Made by a program: the position numbers and the translations under genes. The notes beneath the pieces were generated by a model. It did not search any database, had not been told where the DNA came from, and saw only the letters and a program-made list of their open reading frames with translations. From Macrotrachela quadricornifera (lineage: Eukaryota; Rotifera; Eurotatoria; Philodinida; Philodinidae), in assembly GCA_022393335.1 (NCBI GenBank), contig JAJEKB010000243.1:29809-93808 (forward strand): a stretch of DNA of 64,000 nt, in the 5' to 3' direction. This document shows, in pieces, positions 1 to 11,372 of this stretch. Every line of letters starts with the position of its first letter. Position 1 is the first letter of the stretch.

Positions 1-840
1 TATTGTAGTGATTGCTAGTCGAATATTTATTAAAAATTATGATCCAATGAATTTCAACGTATTACCATTGAATAGTGTTCATATATTAATTTGTTAATTT
101 GTTTCTGTAACAGAATAGTAAAGATGTTTACAAGAAAATGTATTTTAGCCTTGCTTGTCAAAGTTTTGTATTTAGTACTGTGTCGCCAGTAGTGTTGTTG
201 TATATTTTTGAAGTGGAAGTATTCATGACAAAAGTTTGCATATTTATAAACGGCACACAGTTGAAGAACCTTATTTATACTACAAAAAGCTTCGTTTGTG
301 TCTTCATCAGTTATCTTGCCGGATGGATTTAAAAGTGAGACAGTCTAGAAAATGTTTGACTTTTATTGATGTTGTATCCAAAATCTTTGAAAATATGTAA
401 AAATGACAATTTTTATTTTATGTTGTTACAGCTTTGGAAATACATAGTTAATGATGTATTGAAAGTGATGAAATATATAGGAAGAAAATTATCGATATTT
501 CTAAGTATTATTGATATTAGTTCTTACAGTTTAGAAGAATTGATCGTAATAGTTTTCTATGATTAAAATTTATTTCAACAAATTCATTATAAAAAATATC
601 TTTGAATAATACTTTTTCGCATGTTACCATTTGCATATTAGAAATACTGAATACGTGTATCTTTGGTTTTTCAAATTTTTGAAGACTAATATGTTCGATG
701 AAATATTTTAAATATAATAAAATATCAATATATTTTCATTCGATGTGTTTTATCGGTTTCCAGAAAATTGATTTTGAGACAGATACACAAATAAGTGTTT
801 CAAAACCAACATAATAGACATAATCGACAGCATTTGCATA
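1..840. other. AT-rich non-coding DNA
   Basis: Two short open frames occur here, but they are AT-rich, lack domain-like composition and have no splice partners. I see no gene, no terminal repeats and no RNA gene. Confidence 0.5.
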
Positions 841-844
841 CTGA

Positions 845-985
845 TTTTCCTGACATCCTCAATGAGAGAGATGCCGCTGTTTGTGCATCTATGTCACCTT
901 CATGGAGAGAGATGATCGCTGTCCGTGTTTCCGTGACATCCTCATAGAAAGAGATGCCCCCTGTTTGTGTAACCGTGGCACCCTC
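845..985. repeat. Short tandem array, about 3 units of ~44 bp
   Basis: Three successive degenerate units share a core of the type catcctcat-gagagagatg followed by ctgtttgtgt. The unit recurs at about 850, 893 and 936, and a fourth partial unit fades out near 980. The copies differ by substitutions and small indels, so this is an old minisatellite rather than a recent expansion. No coding frame runs through it. Confidence 0.6.
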
Positions 986-989
986 ATCG

Positions 990-1680
990 AGTGGAAATCA
1001 ATTTGTTGCAAATGAGTGTTCTCGAAATTATTTTCCGATTTTGCACTGATGAATTTTCAGAAAATCTCTCTAACGCATCATGTGTTCATTATTATTCATT
1101 ACCCCCATTAGAGCGTTTATGGTCATTTTAAAATCTTTATTTCTGTATGGGTCTTAAAATTAACTACCTGAAAAGAAGTTTTCAATTTCCTACTTGCCAG
1201 TTTTCTGAAAACCGCTATAACGCATCATATAAATATTTGTAAGGCACTTGTCCGTCGTAATCCTCTCAAGAAAAAAGCAAAACGAACAACATAAAACTTA
1301 GCACCAGCTAATTCAATTTTTCCTCATATTCCTTTTGACATTTTCCCACTGCTATAGCTATTTTTTCTTACTTCCATATATTCCCATATAAAATATCTTT
1401 CTCGTTTCCTTTTCATTAATCAATAAAACTATACCATTTTTTTCGATTCATCCCTATGAAATTCTACGAAAAAATTTTCATTTAACTCTAGATAAAAGAT
1501 CATTTTATACAACATCAATACAGGTGATGAACAAATCAAACAATTGAACAACTATTAAATATCAAATTTTCCATACTCCACAAGTAACGCTCGTCTGAAG
1601 ACTCACTCAGCTCTTTCTCGAAGAAATCGTGTTTCTAAACTACTGCCAAGCTATTCATTTATCAAATTAAAAAAAACAAA
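990..1680. other. AT-rich spacer without a gene
   Basis: Low-complexity AT-rich sequence between two tandem arrays. No coding signal, RNA gene or clear terminal repeat is visible. Confidence 0.4.
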
Positions 1681-1684
1681 GCTA

Positions 1685-2110
1685 CATTCAAGTTCCTCGA
1701 TCTCAACTGCGTTTAACCAAACTTCATAAAAAACAAATGCTTTTTGTTAAAAATTTGTTGTTTGCTTAAAAAATTGATCTTCAAAAAATTTTTATGCAAC
1801 TGACTTCAGATTTGAATTGCTCGACCTCAATTACCCTTTGTCAATCCTTATAAAAATTTTTTTTTTGCAGAAAAAGTGGTTCTTTGTGTAAAAAAATGGA
1901 TCTGAAAAAAATTCGAAAAACTAATATCAGGTTCGGATTCCTCAACCCCGATTACCCTTCGGTCAACCCTTATAAACATTTTTTTTTTGTAAAAAAAGTG
2001 ATCCTTTGTGAAAAAAAATTAATCCGAAAAAAATTTTGAAAAAGTAACATCAGATTCGAGTTCCTCAGTCCAGATTATCCTTTGGCTAAGCTTTATAGAA
2101 AATATTAATA
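1685..2110. repeat. Tandem array of ~121-bp units, about 3.5 copies
   Basis: The landmark ttc-rich 'ttcgagttcctcgac' and the following 'gattaccctttggtcaa' recur at about 1689, 1812, 1933 and 2055, a period close to 121 bp. Each unit then carries a T-run, an A-run and 'gatccgaaaaaaatt'. The units are diverged but colinear. The array ends in a tail (about 2115-2192) that also closes the next array, so the two arrays probably belong to one element family. Confidence 0.7.
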
Positions 2111-2114
2111 GAAT

Positions 2115-2192
2115 GTTTTTTCTGACCTTGTGTGGACATACAAGCAAGCAAACAAACAATTTATTCTTGCTAGACTCTTCTCTACGAGAACG
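2115..2192. repeat. Array-closing tail, copy 1
   Basis: About 80 bp containing 'aagcaagcaaacaaacaat' and 'gactcttctctacgagaa'. A close copy lies at about 2716-2792. Both copies directly follow the last unit of a tandem array, which suggests a shared element terminus. Confidence 0.6.
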
Positions 2193-2371
2193 AGAATATA
2201 TATCATTAAACATAAGAAGAATAATTAACAAATAACTTCTAGGGAGACATGCCCTTACTCACACCTACACCCACACTCACACCCGTAAAATGCATTACCC
2301 CAAAACTCGGTTTCTATCAGTTCGCGTCACTTTTCTAAACTGACGCCCCCTCCCTCTTTAGTAGTCTGAGC

Positions 2372-2715
2372 AAATCAGACGCACATTTGAAGTCCCAGCA
2401 TCTAAACACCTCAAGAAATGTCTCTTCAAAAATCGATCTTCAATGTTTTTTCTTACCTCTCCCTTCTTCATCCCCCCTCCTCATTATGGTCACCTAACAG
2501 ACCTTAGATTCGAAGTCCCCGCATCGAATCAGCTATAGAAATGTCTTTTTCGAAAAATCGGTTTTTGATGTTTTTTTGACCTTTGCCCTCTCTTCGCCCC
2601 CCCCCCTCCCCTCCCTACTGGCCATGGTCACCCAACAGACCTCAGATTCGAACTCTCCGCATCGAATTACCTCTACAAATGTCTTTTCCGAAAAATCGGT
2701 TTTTGATGTTTTTTT
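2372..2715. repeat. Tandem array of ~126-136-bp units, about 3 copies
   Basis: Units share 'cagattcgaa', 'ccgcatcgaatca', 'gaaatgtctttttcgaaaaa', 'tcggtttttgatgttttttt' and a C-rich stretch ending in 'atggtcacc'. They begin near 2372, 2498 and 2634. The C-rich strand bias and the shared tail tie this array to the one at 1685-2110. The open frames on both strands here are by-products of the repeat. Confidence 0.65.
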
Positions 2716-2792
2716 GATCCTGCGGACACACAATCAAGCAAGCAAACAAACAATTAATTTTTACTGGACTCTTCTCTACGAGAAAGAGAATA
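2716..2792. repeat. Array-closing tail, copy 2
   Basis: Second copy of the ~80-bp sequence at 2115-2192, in direct orientation: the same aagcaagcaaacaaacaat stretch and ctcttctctacgaga hairpin core. Confidence 0.6.
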
Positions 2793-2794
2793 AA

Positions 2795-3420
2795 TTACAC
2801 AATAATGCAAAACGCTATAATCCCAATTCATAATAATACGTTTTCTATTTTGAGTATAATTGAACAATCTTCTCTTCAGATTATTTGGGTTTCTTTATGA
2901 TCAGATCTTTTCGGGCACCACGAAATCCTTTGGATCATAAAAGTGCGTGACTCACACTTATTATAGTGATATCCATTGCTCTGTAGTTTCTCTTAGAATT
3001 CTAAAGTTCTGTATAGATTAATATATTTCCTTTTCTAATTGTTCGCAATTATTTGAACAATTATAGCAGAGTTGAAGCCGTCTAATGATTTCTTTAGTTG
3101 GGACGAAGTATGCATAATAGCATGCTAGACTCCCCTCACACCCCTCAACCTTCCTCACCCCACATTATCCTTATTACTCCAGTAATATAGACATAAAATA
3201 TTGTATTCGTGATTAGGATACTTGATTCTATCGATCAGGATAGAGCATAAATAGAAAAAAGAAATATTTTTTGAATGGCAGGAAATTACTCAAGGCACAG
3301 AAATTTGTTTTTTGATAAAATCCAAAATCGATCTCAGTTTTTTCCTTATACAAAGTCACACACCTATCTAAATGCAAGTGTGGTTATTTGGAATATTCGT
3401 TGCAGTATCCCAGGCAGGAT
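2795..3420. other. Non-coding spacer
   Basis: AT-rich sequence without a supportable coding frame, RNA gene or repeat pair. Confidence 0.4.
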
Positions 3421-3424
3421 TGAA

Positions 3425-3600
3425 AAAGTTTTTGATAGCATCTTCCGATAGGTTCGAAAATGTTCTAGATGAAATCCTCCGATAAGCCTCGAAAGGTTAT
3501 AGATATTGTCCCTTGACAGGTCTTAAAAAGTCACAAATATTGTCCCTAGATAGGTCCCAATCGGTTCTAAGTAGTATTCTGAGGTGGGTGTCAAAATGTG
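3425..3600. repeat. Degenerate ~35-bp tandem units, about 4-5 copies
   Basis: Units of the type 'gataggtcccaaaaggttctaaatattgtcc' follow each other between the landmarks 'gataggttcgaaaatgttct' and 'gataggtcccaatcggttct'. Similar degenerate units appear at 10300-10430 and 12230-12560, so this is a dispersed repeat family rather than a local array. Confidence 0.5.
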
Positions 3601-3744
3601 TCGGATTTTACTCACAGCTAAGCAATGTCATGACATGGTATCTAATTAATAATATTAAGTTGGAGCTTAATTCATGAAATGTTAGATTAAAAGTAGAGGA
3701 AGCTTTTTACTTTTGATATGAGCCAGAAATAATTTAATTTAATT

Positions 3745-4990
3745 TTTTCCTCGACTGTAGAGACGGTCATATGAAAAAAATAGTTTGTGAGTTTGTGAGT
3801 TTTTGTCAGGGTCAAAGGTCAAAAAAACATTGACTTCCAAACTACTCAATACGTCGCCAAATCTTCCGTCACATGCTGATAGCGTCTGTAGTTCCTCAAC
3901 TCCTATACTAGAGAGGTAACCATAGGGATTCAAGTTCGATATTATGGCGGTAACCATGGATCCTCAAGTCCTGCTCAATAAAAGTAGTCATGGGTCCTCA
4001 AGCCTTGCTTTATAAAGGTAGCCATGGTTCCTAAAGTACTATAGTATAAGTTTACCTATAGCTTCTCAAGCCTTATACTATGGGTATATTCAAACGTCCT
4101 CAAGCTATATTCTATGAAAGTATCCCTAGGTGCTATGGTTCGTCTCGAACACCAGAATGTTTTTCCAATATAGTAGTGGAAAAACAGAGGGGCGCGAAAG
4201 GTCGTTATAGAAATCGCACAATGGGCCGTCAATATTGCCACTATTGTACTGTTCAAACATGGGGCTGTTCGGATTGATTAAAAGTTGTCATAGATGTTTC
4301 CTCGACTGAAGGGTGAGGGTGATACGGAAAAAAGTGAAATGTGTTGGTGTAGATGTGTGTGTTTCTGCCAGGCCAAAGGTAAAAAAAAACATGGTCTTAG
4401 AGAAACCAACAAGAAATCTTAGCTTTGAAGAAATCGAATCATAGCATTTCAACAAAGATTTTCGAGACTGTGGAATCGGATGGTAGTATTAGTTTTTGAA
4501 TTTTTTCAAATGATTTTTTTTAAAAAACGTTTGGTTGGAGTAAATAATACTTTTTTTCTATCAAATTTGGCCAAAGGCTTTTGGAGTCGAGAAATTGAAT
4601 GGTGCGATTAGTTTTTTCTCTCGACTATAGTGAGGGCCATATGAAAAATAGTAGTTTGTCCGTGGGTTTGTGTCAGGGTCAACGGTCAAAAAAATCCTCT
4701 TAGGAAGCTAAAAGCCCACACTGGAGGGGTATCCTTGGGTTCTCTACTGCTATATTGTAGGGGTACCTATACGTCATCAACTGGTATGTTGTACGGATAC
4801 GCATAGTTCCTGAAGTTCTATGGTACGACGGTACTTTTAGATCATTAAGTGCTATACGATGATTGTGCCGATGGGTCTTGATGTACTATATGATGGGGGT
4901 ACTCTGTGCTCCTCTCGTTAGATATTGTTAGTGTACCTTTAATTATTAAAGTCTTGCATTATGGTAGCATTACCAAATGCTAAAGACAAA
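3745..4990. repeat. Mosaic of minisatellite units and element ends (ctcgactgtag / ~34-bp family)
   Basis: Three direct copies of an end-like segment start near 3749, 4297 and 4616. Each has 'cctcgactgtag', then a stretch with atatgaaaaa, and then 'gtcagggtcaaaggtcaaa'. Between and after them lie about 15 degenerate ~34-bp units of the type 'tcctcaagtgctatactatg ... gtacccatgg' (3895-4120 and 4725-4985). A segment at about 4130-4290 is the reverse complement of sequence at about 8870-9010. The whole block reads as nested, decayed non-autonomous elements of one family. Confidence 0.6.
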
Positions 4991-4994
4991 TATC

Positions 4995-6480
4995 AAAGGT
5001 GCGGTTAAACGTCCTGTGTTGCGACGTTATGAAGATCGATGGGAATATTATATAGGAGTATATTAGGACATATTGAAGAGAGGATTGCTTCGTCTTAGAT
5101 TCTGTGATTGAGAGATGCATATCTGAATGGTAGAAATCTTGGTACAATGAAGAGACCTAGTTGATCCTCTACATCCACGTTAGTGGTTTGTGAATAGTTT
5201 GATGAGAACCAATCTGTGGCGAATTAATTTTGCCGATTAAGGTACACATAACGATTGGATTTAAGTCGGTGATGCTCACGTTTCTGGTTGTGAACTCAGA
5301 TAAACAGATTCCCTCAGATTAAGAGTTTCATTATTTTCTTTTTATACGGAATTATGAGAATGATACAAGTGCAGAAAGTGATGCAGATGCAAATGTGTGA
5401 TATTATCGGTAGCTGTCTCGATAAAGTGGACTAGCATATAAACACTTTCAATGCTTCAGTCAAGGGTTGAGTGAGTCATGGCGACGAGCGTTACTTGTAG
5501 TTTAATAAATTAGAAAAATTAAATAAGTTGAACTCAAAATAAATTAAATTATCCATAATTTAATGTACGCATAAATTGAATTAAGCGTAAATACAAATTA
5601 ACACCCTTAATTTATTCTTAAATGCGGCTGTTGATCCCAATGACTATTATATTAGTTAATAATTCACCAAGCTCTACAAATTGGCATTACTAGAAATAAA
5701 AAAAACAATTTATCAATTCGTTATGTTCTTTCGTTAGGACCACGTTTAGTCTGACAAGTTGAACATAATATCATTCGACGCACAGTTAAATTCTGCACCC
5801 AGCAAAATGTTTTAGAGGCCGAGCACAAATCATTGAGCGAATATTATATCGAAATACCGGCCAGAATCCTTGAAAAATGCAATATTTCGGATAAAATTCC
5901 TATTTTTCGAGCGATGACCAACCTTAATTATAAGACTATCTGGTTCAGAATAAAATTGTCTACCCAACACATTATTCTAGAGATCCAGCGACGGCCCACT
6001 GGGTGATTTTTCGGAGTAGGTAACTAGAATTCACTGACAACTTTACTTATGCCACTTTTTTGAGTGGTTTTTTTCTCATCACGCACAAAAATGAAGTGTT
6101 GTACATTTTCCTTTTTCTCTGTTTGCAATAACATTCTCTTTTTCTTCTCTATATAAGCAGTTTATAGGCAAGAGCAAAGGCTTCATTTTCATTTGCTTTC
6201 AATCACACGTAAGTATTCGATTCATACGAAATAAGTTAGCTGCACTTATTGAAGAAATGTCACTTCTCCACTGACTGCAACTAGCTAAAAAGAATAAAGG
6301 TTACGAGAGAACATTTCCAGGTGCTCCCCTCTGATTTTAATGAATTTTTGTCCACGGATACTCCATAGTACCCTAGTCAAAACTCTAAAAGCGTTTGAGT
6401 TTCTATTGAGTTATGGTGAAATTAGCGGATTTCCAACATGTTTATTTATAAAAGATTCCTGTGAAGGACCCCAGGTACGA
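4995..6480. other. Non-coding DNA
   Basis: No convincing coding frame. AT-rich stretches with scattered short inverted repeats; nothing specific can be assigned. Confidence 0.4.
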
Positions 6481-6500
6481 AAAAATCGCATTTTTGAATT

Positions 6501-6750
6501 TTGGTCTGAAGCTCCTCGCATGCAAAGTTCTCAACTAGACTAGCTTGTATAGAAAAATTTAGAAGTTTTGAAAAAAGTCTAGCCGAGATATAGAAATTTC
6601 AAATTGTAAGTCCTTCTCTATAGATAATGTATATAACATATATTTTTTCAAAGCTTCGTATCTCAGTAAGAGTTTGTTCAAAACTTCTCAATTTTTCTAC
6701 ACAAGCTAGTCTAGTTGAGATCTTTGAATATGCGGAGTTTAAGACTAAAA
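6501..6750. repeat. Inverted repeat with ~90-bp arms
   Basis: Sequence 6501-6590 pairs with 6659-6750. The left arm contains 'ctcaactagactagcttgta' and the right arm contains its reverse complement, 'acaagctagtctagttgag'. The match continues outward with some mismatches. The loop is about 68 bp. This is the shape of a foldback or MITE-like element. No clear target-site duplication was found. Confidence 0.65.
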
Positions 6751-6754
6751 GAAC

Positions 6755-8000
6755 ATAAGTTTAGTTACGATTCTTCCTTCTTGGAAGCCTGGAACCCAGG
6801 AACACATATTGAATTGCCTGAACATGAAAGCAAAAATATGTCTAAAGACTCCAGCGTGTTCAAAAACATGCAGAAATGAATTGTCTAATAGGTTTCTGTT
6901 CCTAAGAACTCAAAACGAGATCGATCGGTCAAAATAGTGATTTTCAGAGCTTTTTATAAAATACTTATAGAAATTCGAGGATTCAATATTTTTTAAAGCG
7001 ACTTGCGCCAATATTCATACCACTCTTCCTTCTACGTCATATCTTAAATTGAGCAAGTTTTCTGTGTTTACCATCGCGGCTTATATGGGCTCACTCATAG
7101 AAATCATGTAGTCATAGCCTTATTTGAAAAACGTTGAATAACCCAAAGTATCTTTTCTAAGATATTTTGATATCAGAAGATGAAATTTCTCACAGGCTAC
7201 ATTTTGATATTATTAAATTTCTGGAGTCCTCATTGTATAGCCTTTTCTTTGCTCTATCGAAAACCATAAAGAAGTTTTTGGGATAGTTGACATTAGTAGA
7301 GAAATACAGTCTTGCACTTAGAAGAAGAACGAGAAAAAACGCGAAAAATCTCGTATGGTCGGTCTAATTTTGTGATTTGGGATTCCTTTATAATGAAAGT
7401 TTAATAGACTTTCATACATACAGTTTTGTAGAGTGAAATTTGCTCTTTCAAATGCACTATGATTCAAAAAGATTCTGACGAGTATATATGAAGAAAATGT
7501 CCAAATATTGACTAACTCAATTTAGTAAAACAAACATTTTTTTCGAAAGACATGCGGACTCTCATTCGTTGTTTACTTCATTACTGTTAGAGAGCACTCT
7601 AACAATTCTTACAATTCTTCTCTTTTTGCATCAACCGGTGAGCGTGTGTGTGTATATATGTGCGTACATCCTTTTCTCTTCTCTTCATCCAACATTCATC
7701 ATCTAGGTCAATTTTTTTTTCTTTTCTTTGACTGTAAGATTTATTAAATTGTCTCATTCTTTCTTATCGATTGTTCTCTTTATTTTTGTGCAATCAAGAA
7801 AAAGATACATGACGTCATCATCTTCTTCAGTTTAGCCTAATTTCAAAACGGAGGTGTACCCATTATTCTTCTTCTTGTTTTTCTTTAATTTTCATAAGCA
7901 GGAAGGAAGCACGCGCTGCTCTCATGATTGCCTTTTTCTTGTATTAAAATTCTTTGTGTTTCCTTTTTTCTACTGTATGATCATCTATTCTATTGTATTA
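6755..8000. other. Non-coding DNA with a GT microsatellite
   Basis: AT-rich sequence, a short gtgtgtgtgtata tract near 7645, and no supportable gene. Confidence 0.4.
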
Positions 8001-8114
8001 CAAGTACCGTGGATCGAGGCGATCCACTAGGTCCCTTGACTGTTGTTTTTCCACTATTATATTGGGACAACATCGTGGTATTCGAGGCGCTTTGTAGCAT
8101 ATCTATGACGGGTT

Positions 8115-8165
8115 TAGGTCAGTTACTCGCAGGACAATTGCTCGTCGGACACTTAATCGCGAATT
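8115..8165 (-). repeat. Array of ~15-bp units, inverted partner of 8738-8850
   Basis: About three units read on the minus strand as 'gacgagcaattgtcctgc' and 'gcgagtaactg'. They match the units of 8738-8850 in opposite orientation. Confidence 0.55.
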
Positions 8166-8737
8166 ATACAGTTCCAAGGAGGAAAAAGCACAATTTCTGC
8201 ATTTCAGCCATACATCACCGTATTTCAACCAACTTCAAGATTTTTAGAGTTATCCGAGAAATTTTTTTAGCTTTTTAAGTCTAATATAGATGTGTGTCAC
8301 AGAAGTACTGAGTTGAAATGATTCGATATAACTTTGTCCTAAATAAAAGCTCAAATACTTTACGATACTTCGTCGAAGTTTACAATTTGGGTTATAGCAG
8401 AGCACTGTGACCTACGGAAATTCTTCTTTGTCTCCTCTTGTAAAGGTATCAAGTGGTAATACATAGCTGAGAAAAGGGCAAAGAGAATATCCAGGTACAT
8501 ATCCTTACCCTCACTCTGATATTCGACCGTCGATAATCAAATCGAAAGAAAGAATTCTTGAACAAATAGCTGAGAGATCTGGTTCAAAATACACATACGA
8601 TCGTCAGGAATTATTTAAAATACATTCAACATTTTTATATGTAGAAATTTTTTGGTTCTCTCGTATTTTTTATTTTTAGTTGTTATTCTAAAGCTTGTTT
8701 TTGTGTCTTATTCATATATACACAGCGAAGTAGTTTT

Positions 8738-8850
8738 GCGATCAAGTGTCCAGACGAGAAAGTATCCTAGTGAGCAATTATCCTAGCGAGTAACTGTCCA
8801 GCGAGCAAGTGTCCGCGCGCAACTGTCCTGCGAGCAAGTGGCCGTCTCCC
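8738..8850 (+). repeat. Array of seven degenerate ~15-bp units (gcgagcaagtgtcct)
   Basis: Seven consecutive units follow the pattern G-C-G-A-G-C-A-A-N-T-G-T-C-C-T, each with one to three changes and a 15-17-bp period. The inverted partner lies at 8115-8165, so the two could fold back on each other across about 570 bp. Confidence 0.65.
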
Positions 8851-9539
8851 ATCTATGACAATCTTAAATCTATCCAAAGAACCCCATGTTTCACCCGTAT
8901 AATAGTGGCAATATTGAGGGTCCATCATGCAATTTCTATAAGGATCTGTCCATCTCCCTATTTTTCCATTATTATATTGGAACAACATCCTGGAGTTCGA
9001 GGCGAACTATAGCAGCTAGGGGTGCCTTCATAGTATAAGATTTGAGGACCCATGCTAACATCCATAGTATAGCAGTTGAGGACCCAAAGGTATCCCTATA
9101 GTATGGCAGTTGAGGACCCAAAGGTACCCCTATAGTATGGCAGTTGAGGATCTATGGATATCCCCATATTATAGTACTGGAGGGCACAAGGGTACCCTCA
9201 ATATATAGTAGTTGAGGAGCCAAGGGTACCTTCAATACATAGTAGTTGGTGACCTATGGGTACCCCCAAAATATAGTAGCTGAGGACCTACCCGTAGTAA
9301 GGTACTTGAGCATGTGTGAGTCCTGACGAAGATTCGTTCTGATTGGTGGAAAAAATTGACCAATCCAAGGTGCAGACAAAAATACCGCCAATTTCGAGAT
9401 TGAGACCCTGATCTACAGTCAAGGGAATAAAAGGAGTTTTTTTTCAACAAAATAAATCGGTTCTTCAGAAACTTTTATTCTCCTCTGGTTAACTATACAG
9501 AGAAGGACCTTTGTAACAATTACATTTCAGAATCCATGA

Positions 9540-9720
9540 AAGATGCTCCCCAGACATTTGCTCCCTAAGGGCAGTTGCTTCCGGGTCATTTGCTCCCCAA
9601 TGACATTTGCTCGCCAGACATTTGCTCTCTGAACACTTGCTCTCTAGTGAGAGTTGCTCCCTAATGATATTTGCTCTGCGAGCAGTTACTCTCGAAACAC
9701 TTGCTCTTGGGATATAATTT
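9540..9720 (-). repeat. Array of about 11 degenerate ~16-bp units (acatttgctccccag)
   Basis: Eleven units with the core 'ttgctc' and a 15-17-bp spacing. Their reverse complement, 'gggagcaaatgt', matches the array at 10020-10150. The open frames here follow from the repeat. Confidence 0.65.
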
Positions 9721-9784
9721 TCTCTGTAATTTTTACTTAAATATATCAGCAATCAAAAACCAACTAGCAACATCCTAAAACTAT

Positions 9785-9990
9785 ATAAAACTTCCTCATC
9801 CTCACTATCACCATCATCTTTCTGCTCATTCTCCTTTTCCCTCATCTCCATTATCATCATCTCATTCTCCTTCACCCTCATCTTTACCATCATCCTCATA
9901 CTCATCCTACTTCGACCTCATCCTCACTCTCACCGTCATCCTGATGCTCATACTTCTTTGCCCTCACTCTCATCCTCATCTGGATTTCCT
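9785..9990. repeat. Degenerate cctcatcctcactctcacc microsatellite
   Basis: Pyrimidine-rich repeats of 'tcatcctcact' and 'atcatc' type sit between the two inverted arrays at 9540-9720 and 10020-10150, that is, in the loop of the potential foldback structure. Confidence 0.6.
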
Positions 9991-10019
9991 CCGTCATTGC
10001 TAACCTAAGAATATCACAA

Positions 10020-10150
10020 AAGCAGATGTTTCGAGAACAGCTGTTCGCAGAGCAACTCTCACTAGGGAGCAAGTGTTCAGAGAGCACCTGTCTGGGAAGC
10101 AAAGATCTGGAGAGCAAGTTTCGCGGGAGCATCTGACTGGGAAGCATCTT
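10020..10150 (+). repeat. Array of about 9 degenerate ~15-bp units (gggagcaagtgttca)
   Basis: Nine consecutive units with the core 'gagcaa-tgt', in opposite orientation to the 9540-9720 array. Together they form a foldback-like structure of about 610 bp. Confidence 0.65.
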
Positions 10151-10738
10151 TCGGGATACCCACGTTTCAAAGGTAAACTAGAATGAGCTGAAAATTTGGA
10201 TTTAGAGATTTTTGATGATATTCTTTCATTTCCACGAAAAAAATAAATATATAGGGATCAAAATCTTTAAGAGTATGATCCTATTCACCAATGTTTGATA
10301 CCGTCGTGGCCCATTTCTTAAAAACCATCAAGTACCAACCTTAGACAGTCCTGAAAATGCTTCAAATATCATCCTTAAATAGACCACAAATACCTCCATG
10401 TACCATCCTTATATAGTCTGCAAAAACTTACAAGGCTTTGGTTAGCGCATTTTATTCACTGTCTACGGCCGATTTATTGTTATTACAAGAGAAATAGACG
10501 GAAAAGAGTTTTGGTGAACTATGGACCCCGTTTTGTTTGGTCCATTTTTTCTATATGGAGTGAACGACATTTCATTGGTTAGCGTGTTTAGTTCACTTCA
10601 TACAACCTTGCATTTGCTCATAAATGTAGTAGTCAATCATCATATATACGAGAGCTACTTTTTCGACAATTCTCAATCTAATAGACTCTGTGTATGAGTC
10701 GAATAGACGTATAAATCGTATTACATGCTCTATGTTCT

Positions 10739-11334
10739 ATAGGCGTGGGACTTTACCATTACTTTACTAGTAACTACTGTATTTACATAGTTATTTGTAA
10801 CTACGTAACTACCATAATTATATACTCGCTAAAGGACGATAACTATTACCGGGTGCCCTTGCACCCTCAACTGTTATACTACAGGAGTACACTTGAATCC
10901 TCAACTGCTATACTATAAAGGTACCCTTCGGTCCTCATCTACTATACGATGAGAGTACTCTTAAGTCTTCAACTTAGGGATGGGACCATATATTTACTTT
11001 ACTCGTAACTAATACCTATCATAAAATGCTGGTCGCTGAATCCACTTTTCTATTAGTCGAAAAACGGTCCAATCAGATAGCAGGAAACTGTAACTAGCTT
11101 ATTTCACGGACAACCGTCGGAGATCCTATAAGGACTTTTGTAGAGCATCCTTGATAACCTCAAATTCTGCCAAATCAGTTAAGGATCGAAGGGTACACGC
11201 ACAGTATAGCAGTTGAGGTTCCATGGGTACTCCATGATAGTAACCGTCTTTCAGTGGCTATATAAATATGGTAGTTACGTAGTTACTTTACTTTAGTTAC
11301 GTAACTACAAAGTAAAGTAAATATCCCACCTCTA
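10739..11334. mobile_element. hAT-like MITE with gttac-rich ends
   Basis: The left end reads 'aggcgtgggactttac' followed by cattactttactagtaac. The right end, read on the minus strand, is 'agaggtgggatatttacttt' followed by actttgtagttacg. Imperfect inverted ends of the type GGTGGGA-n-TTTACTTTACT-n-GTAAC recall known hAT-type miniature elements. A further copy of the end lies inside at about 10977 ('agggatgggaccatatattt'), and ~34-bp units (10855-10985) are nested within. It is probably two overlapping insertions. The target-site duplication is not clear. Confidence 0.45.
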
Positions 11335-11372
11335 ATGTTCTATCACGTTTTTATTGTTCTTTCTCATCTTTA

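Larger units (their letters stand above)
8003..9430. mobile_element. Decayed composite non-autonomous element with ends cccttgactg / cagtcaaggg
   Basis: The left end is 'cgtggatcgaggcgatccac' (a perfect 8-bp stem with a 3-nt loop) followed by 'taggtcccttgactg'. Inverted 'ctacagtcaaggga' at about 9414-9428 marks the other end. Inside are inverted arrays of 15-bp units (8115-8165 against 8738-8850), two direct copies of 'ccattattatattgg' followed by acaacatc (about 8050 and 8962), and about nine ~34-bp units 'agttgaggacc ... ggtacccctatagtat' (9010-9300). A second element with the same hairpin and ends lies at 37165-37579. No transposase is visible. Confidence 0.55.

Noticed and set aside
8003..8045. 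Helitron 3' end (hairpin followed by CTAG)
   Set aside because: GTGGATCGAGGCGATCCAC-TAG looks Helitron-like, but the sequence continues into a TIR-like cccttgactg with an inverted partner, and in both copies it is at the left end. There is no 5' TC end or Rep/helicase.
7928..8278. 116-codon plus-strand frame
   Set aside because: It spans the left end of the 8003-9430 element and its inverted 15-bp units; composition and position indicate repeat DNA, not a gene.
9902..10147. Minus-strand Ser/Leu-rich frame
   Set aside because: It translates the 15-bp repeat array and a microsatellite, with no protein-like features beyond the repeat.
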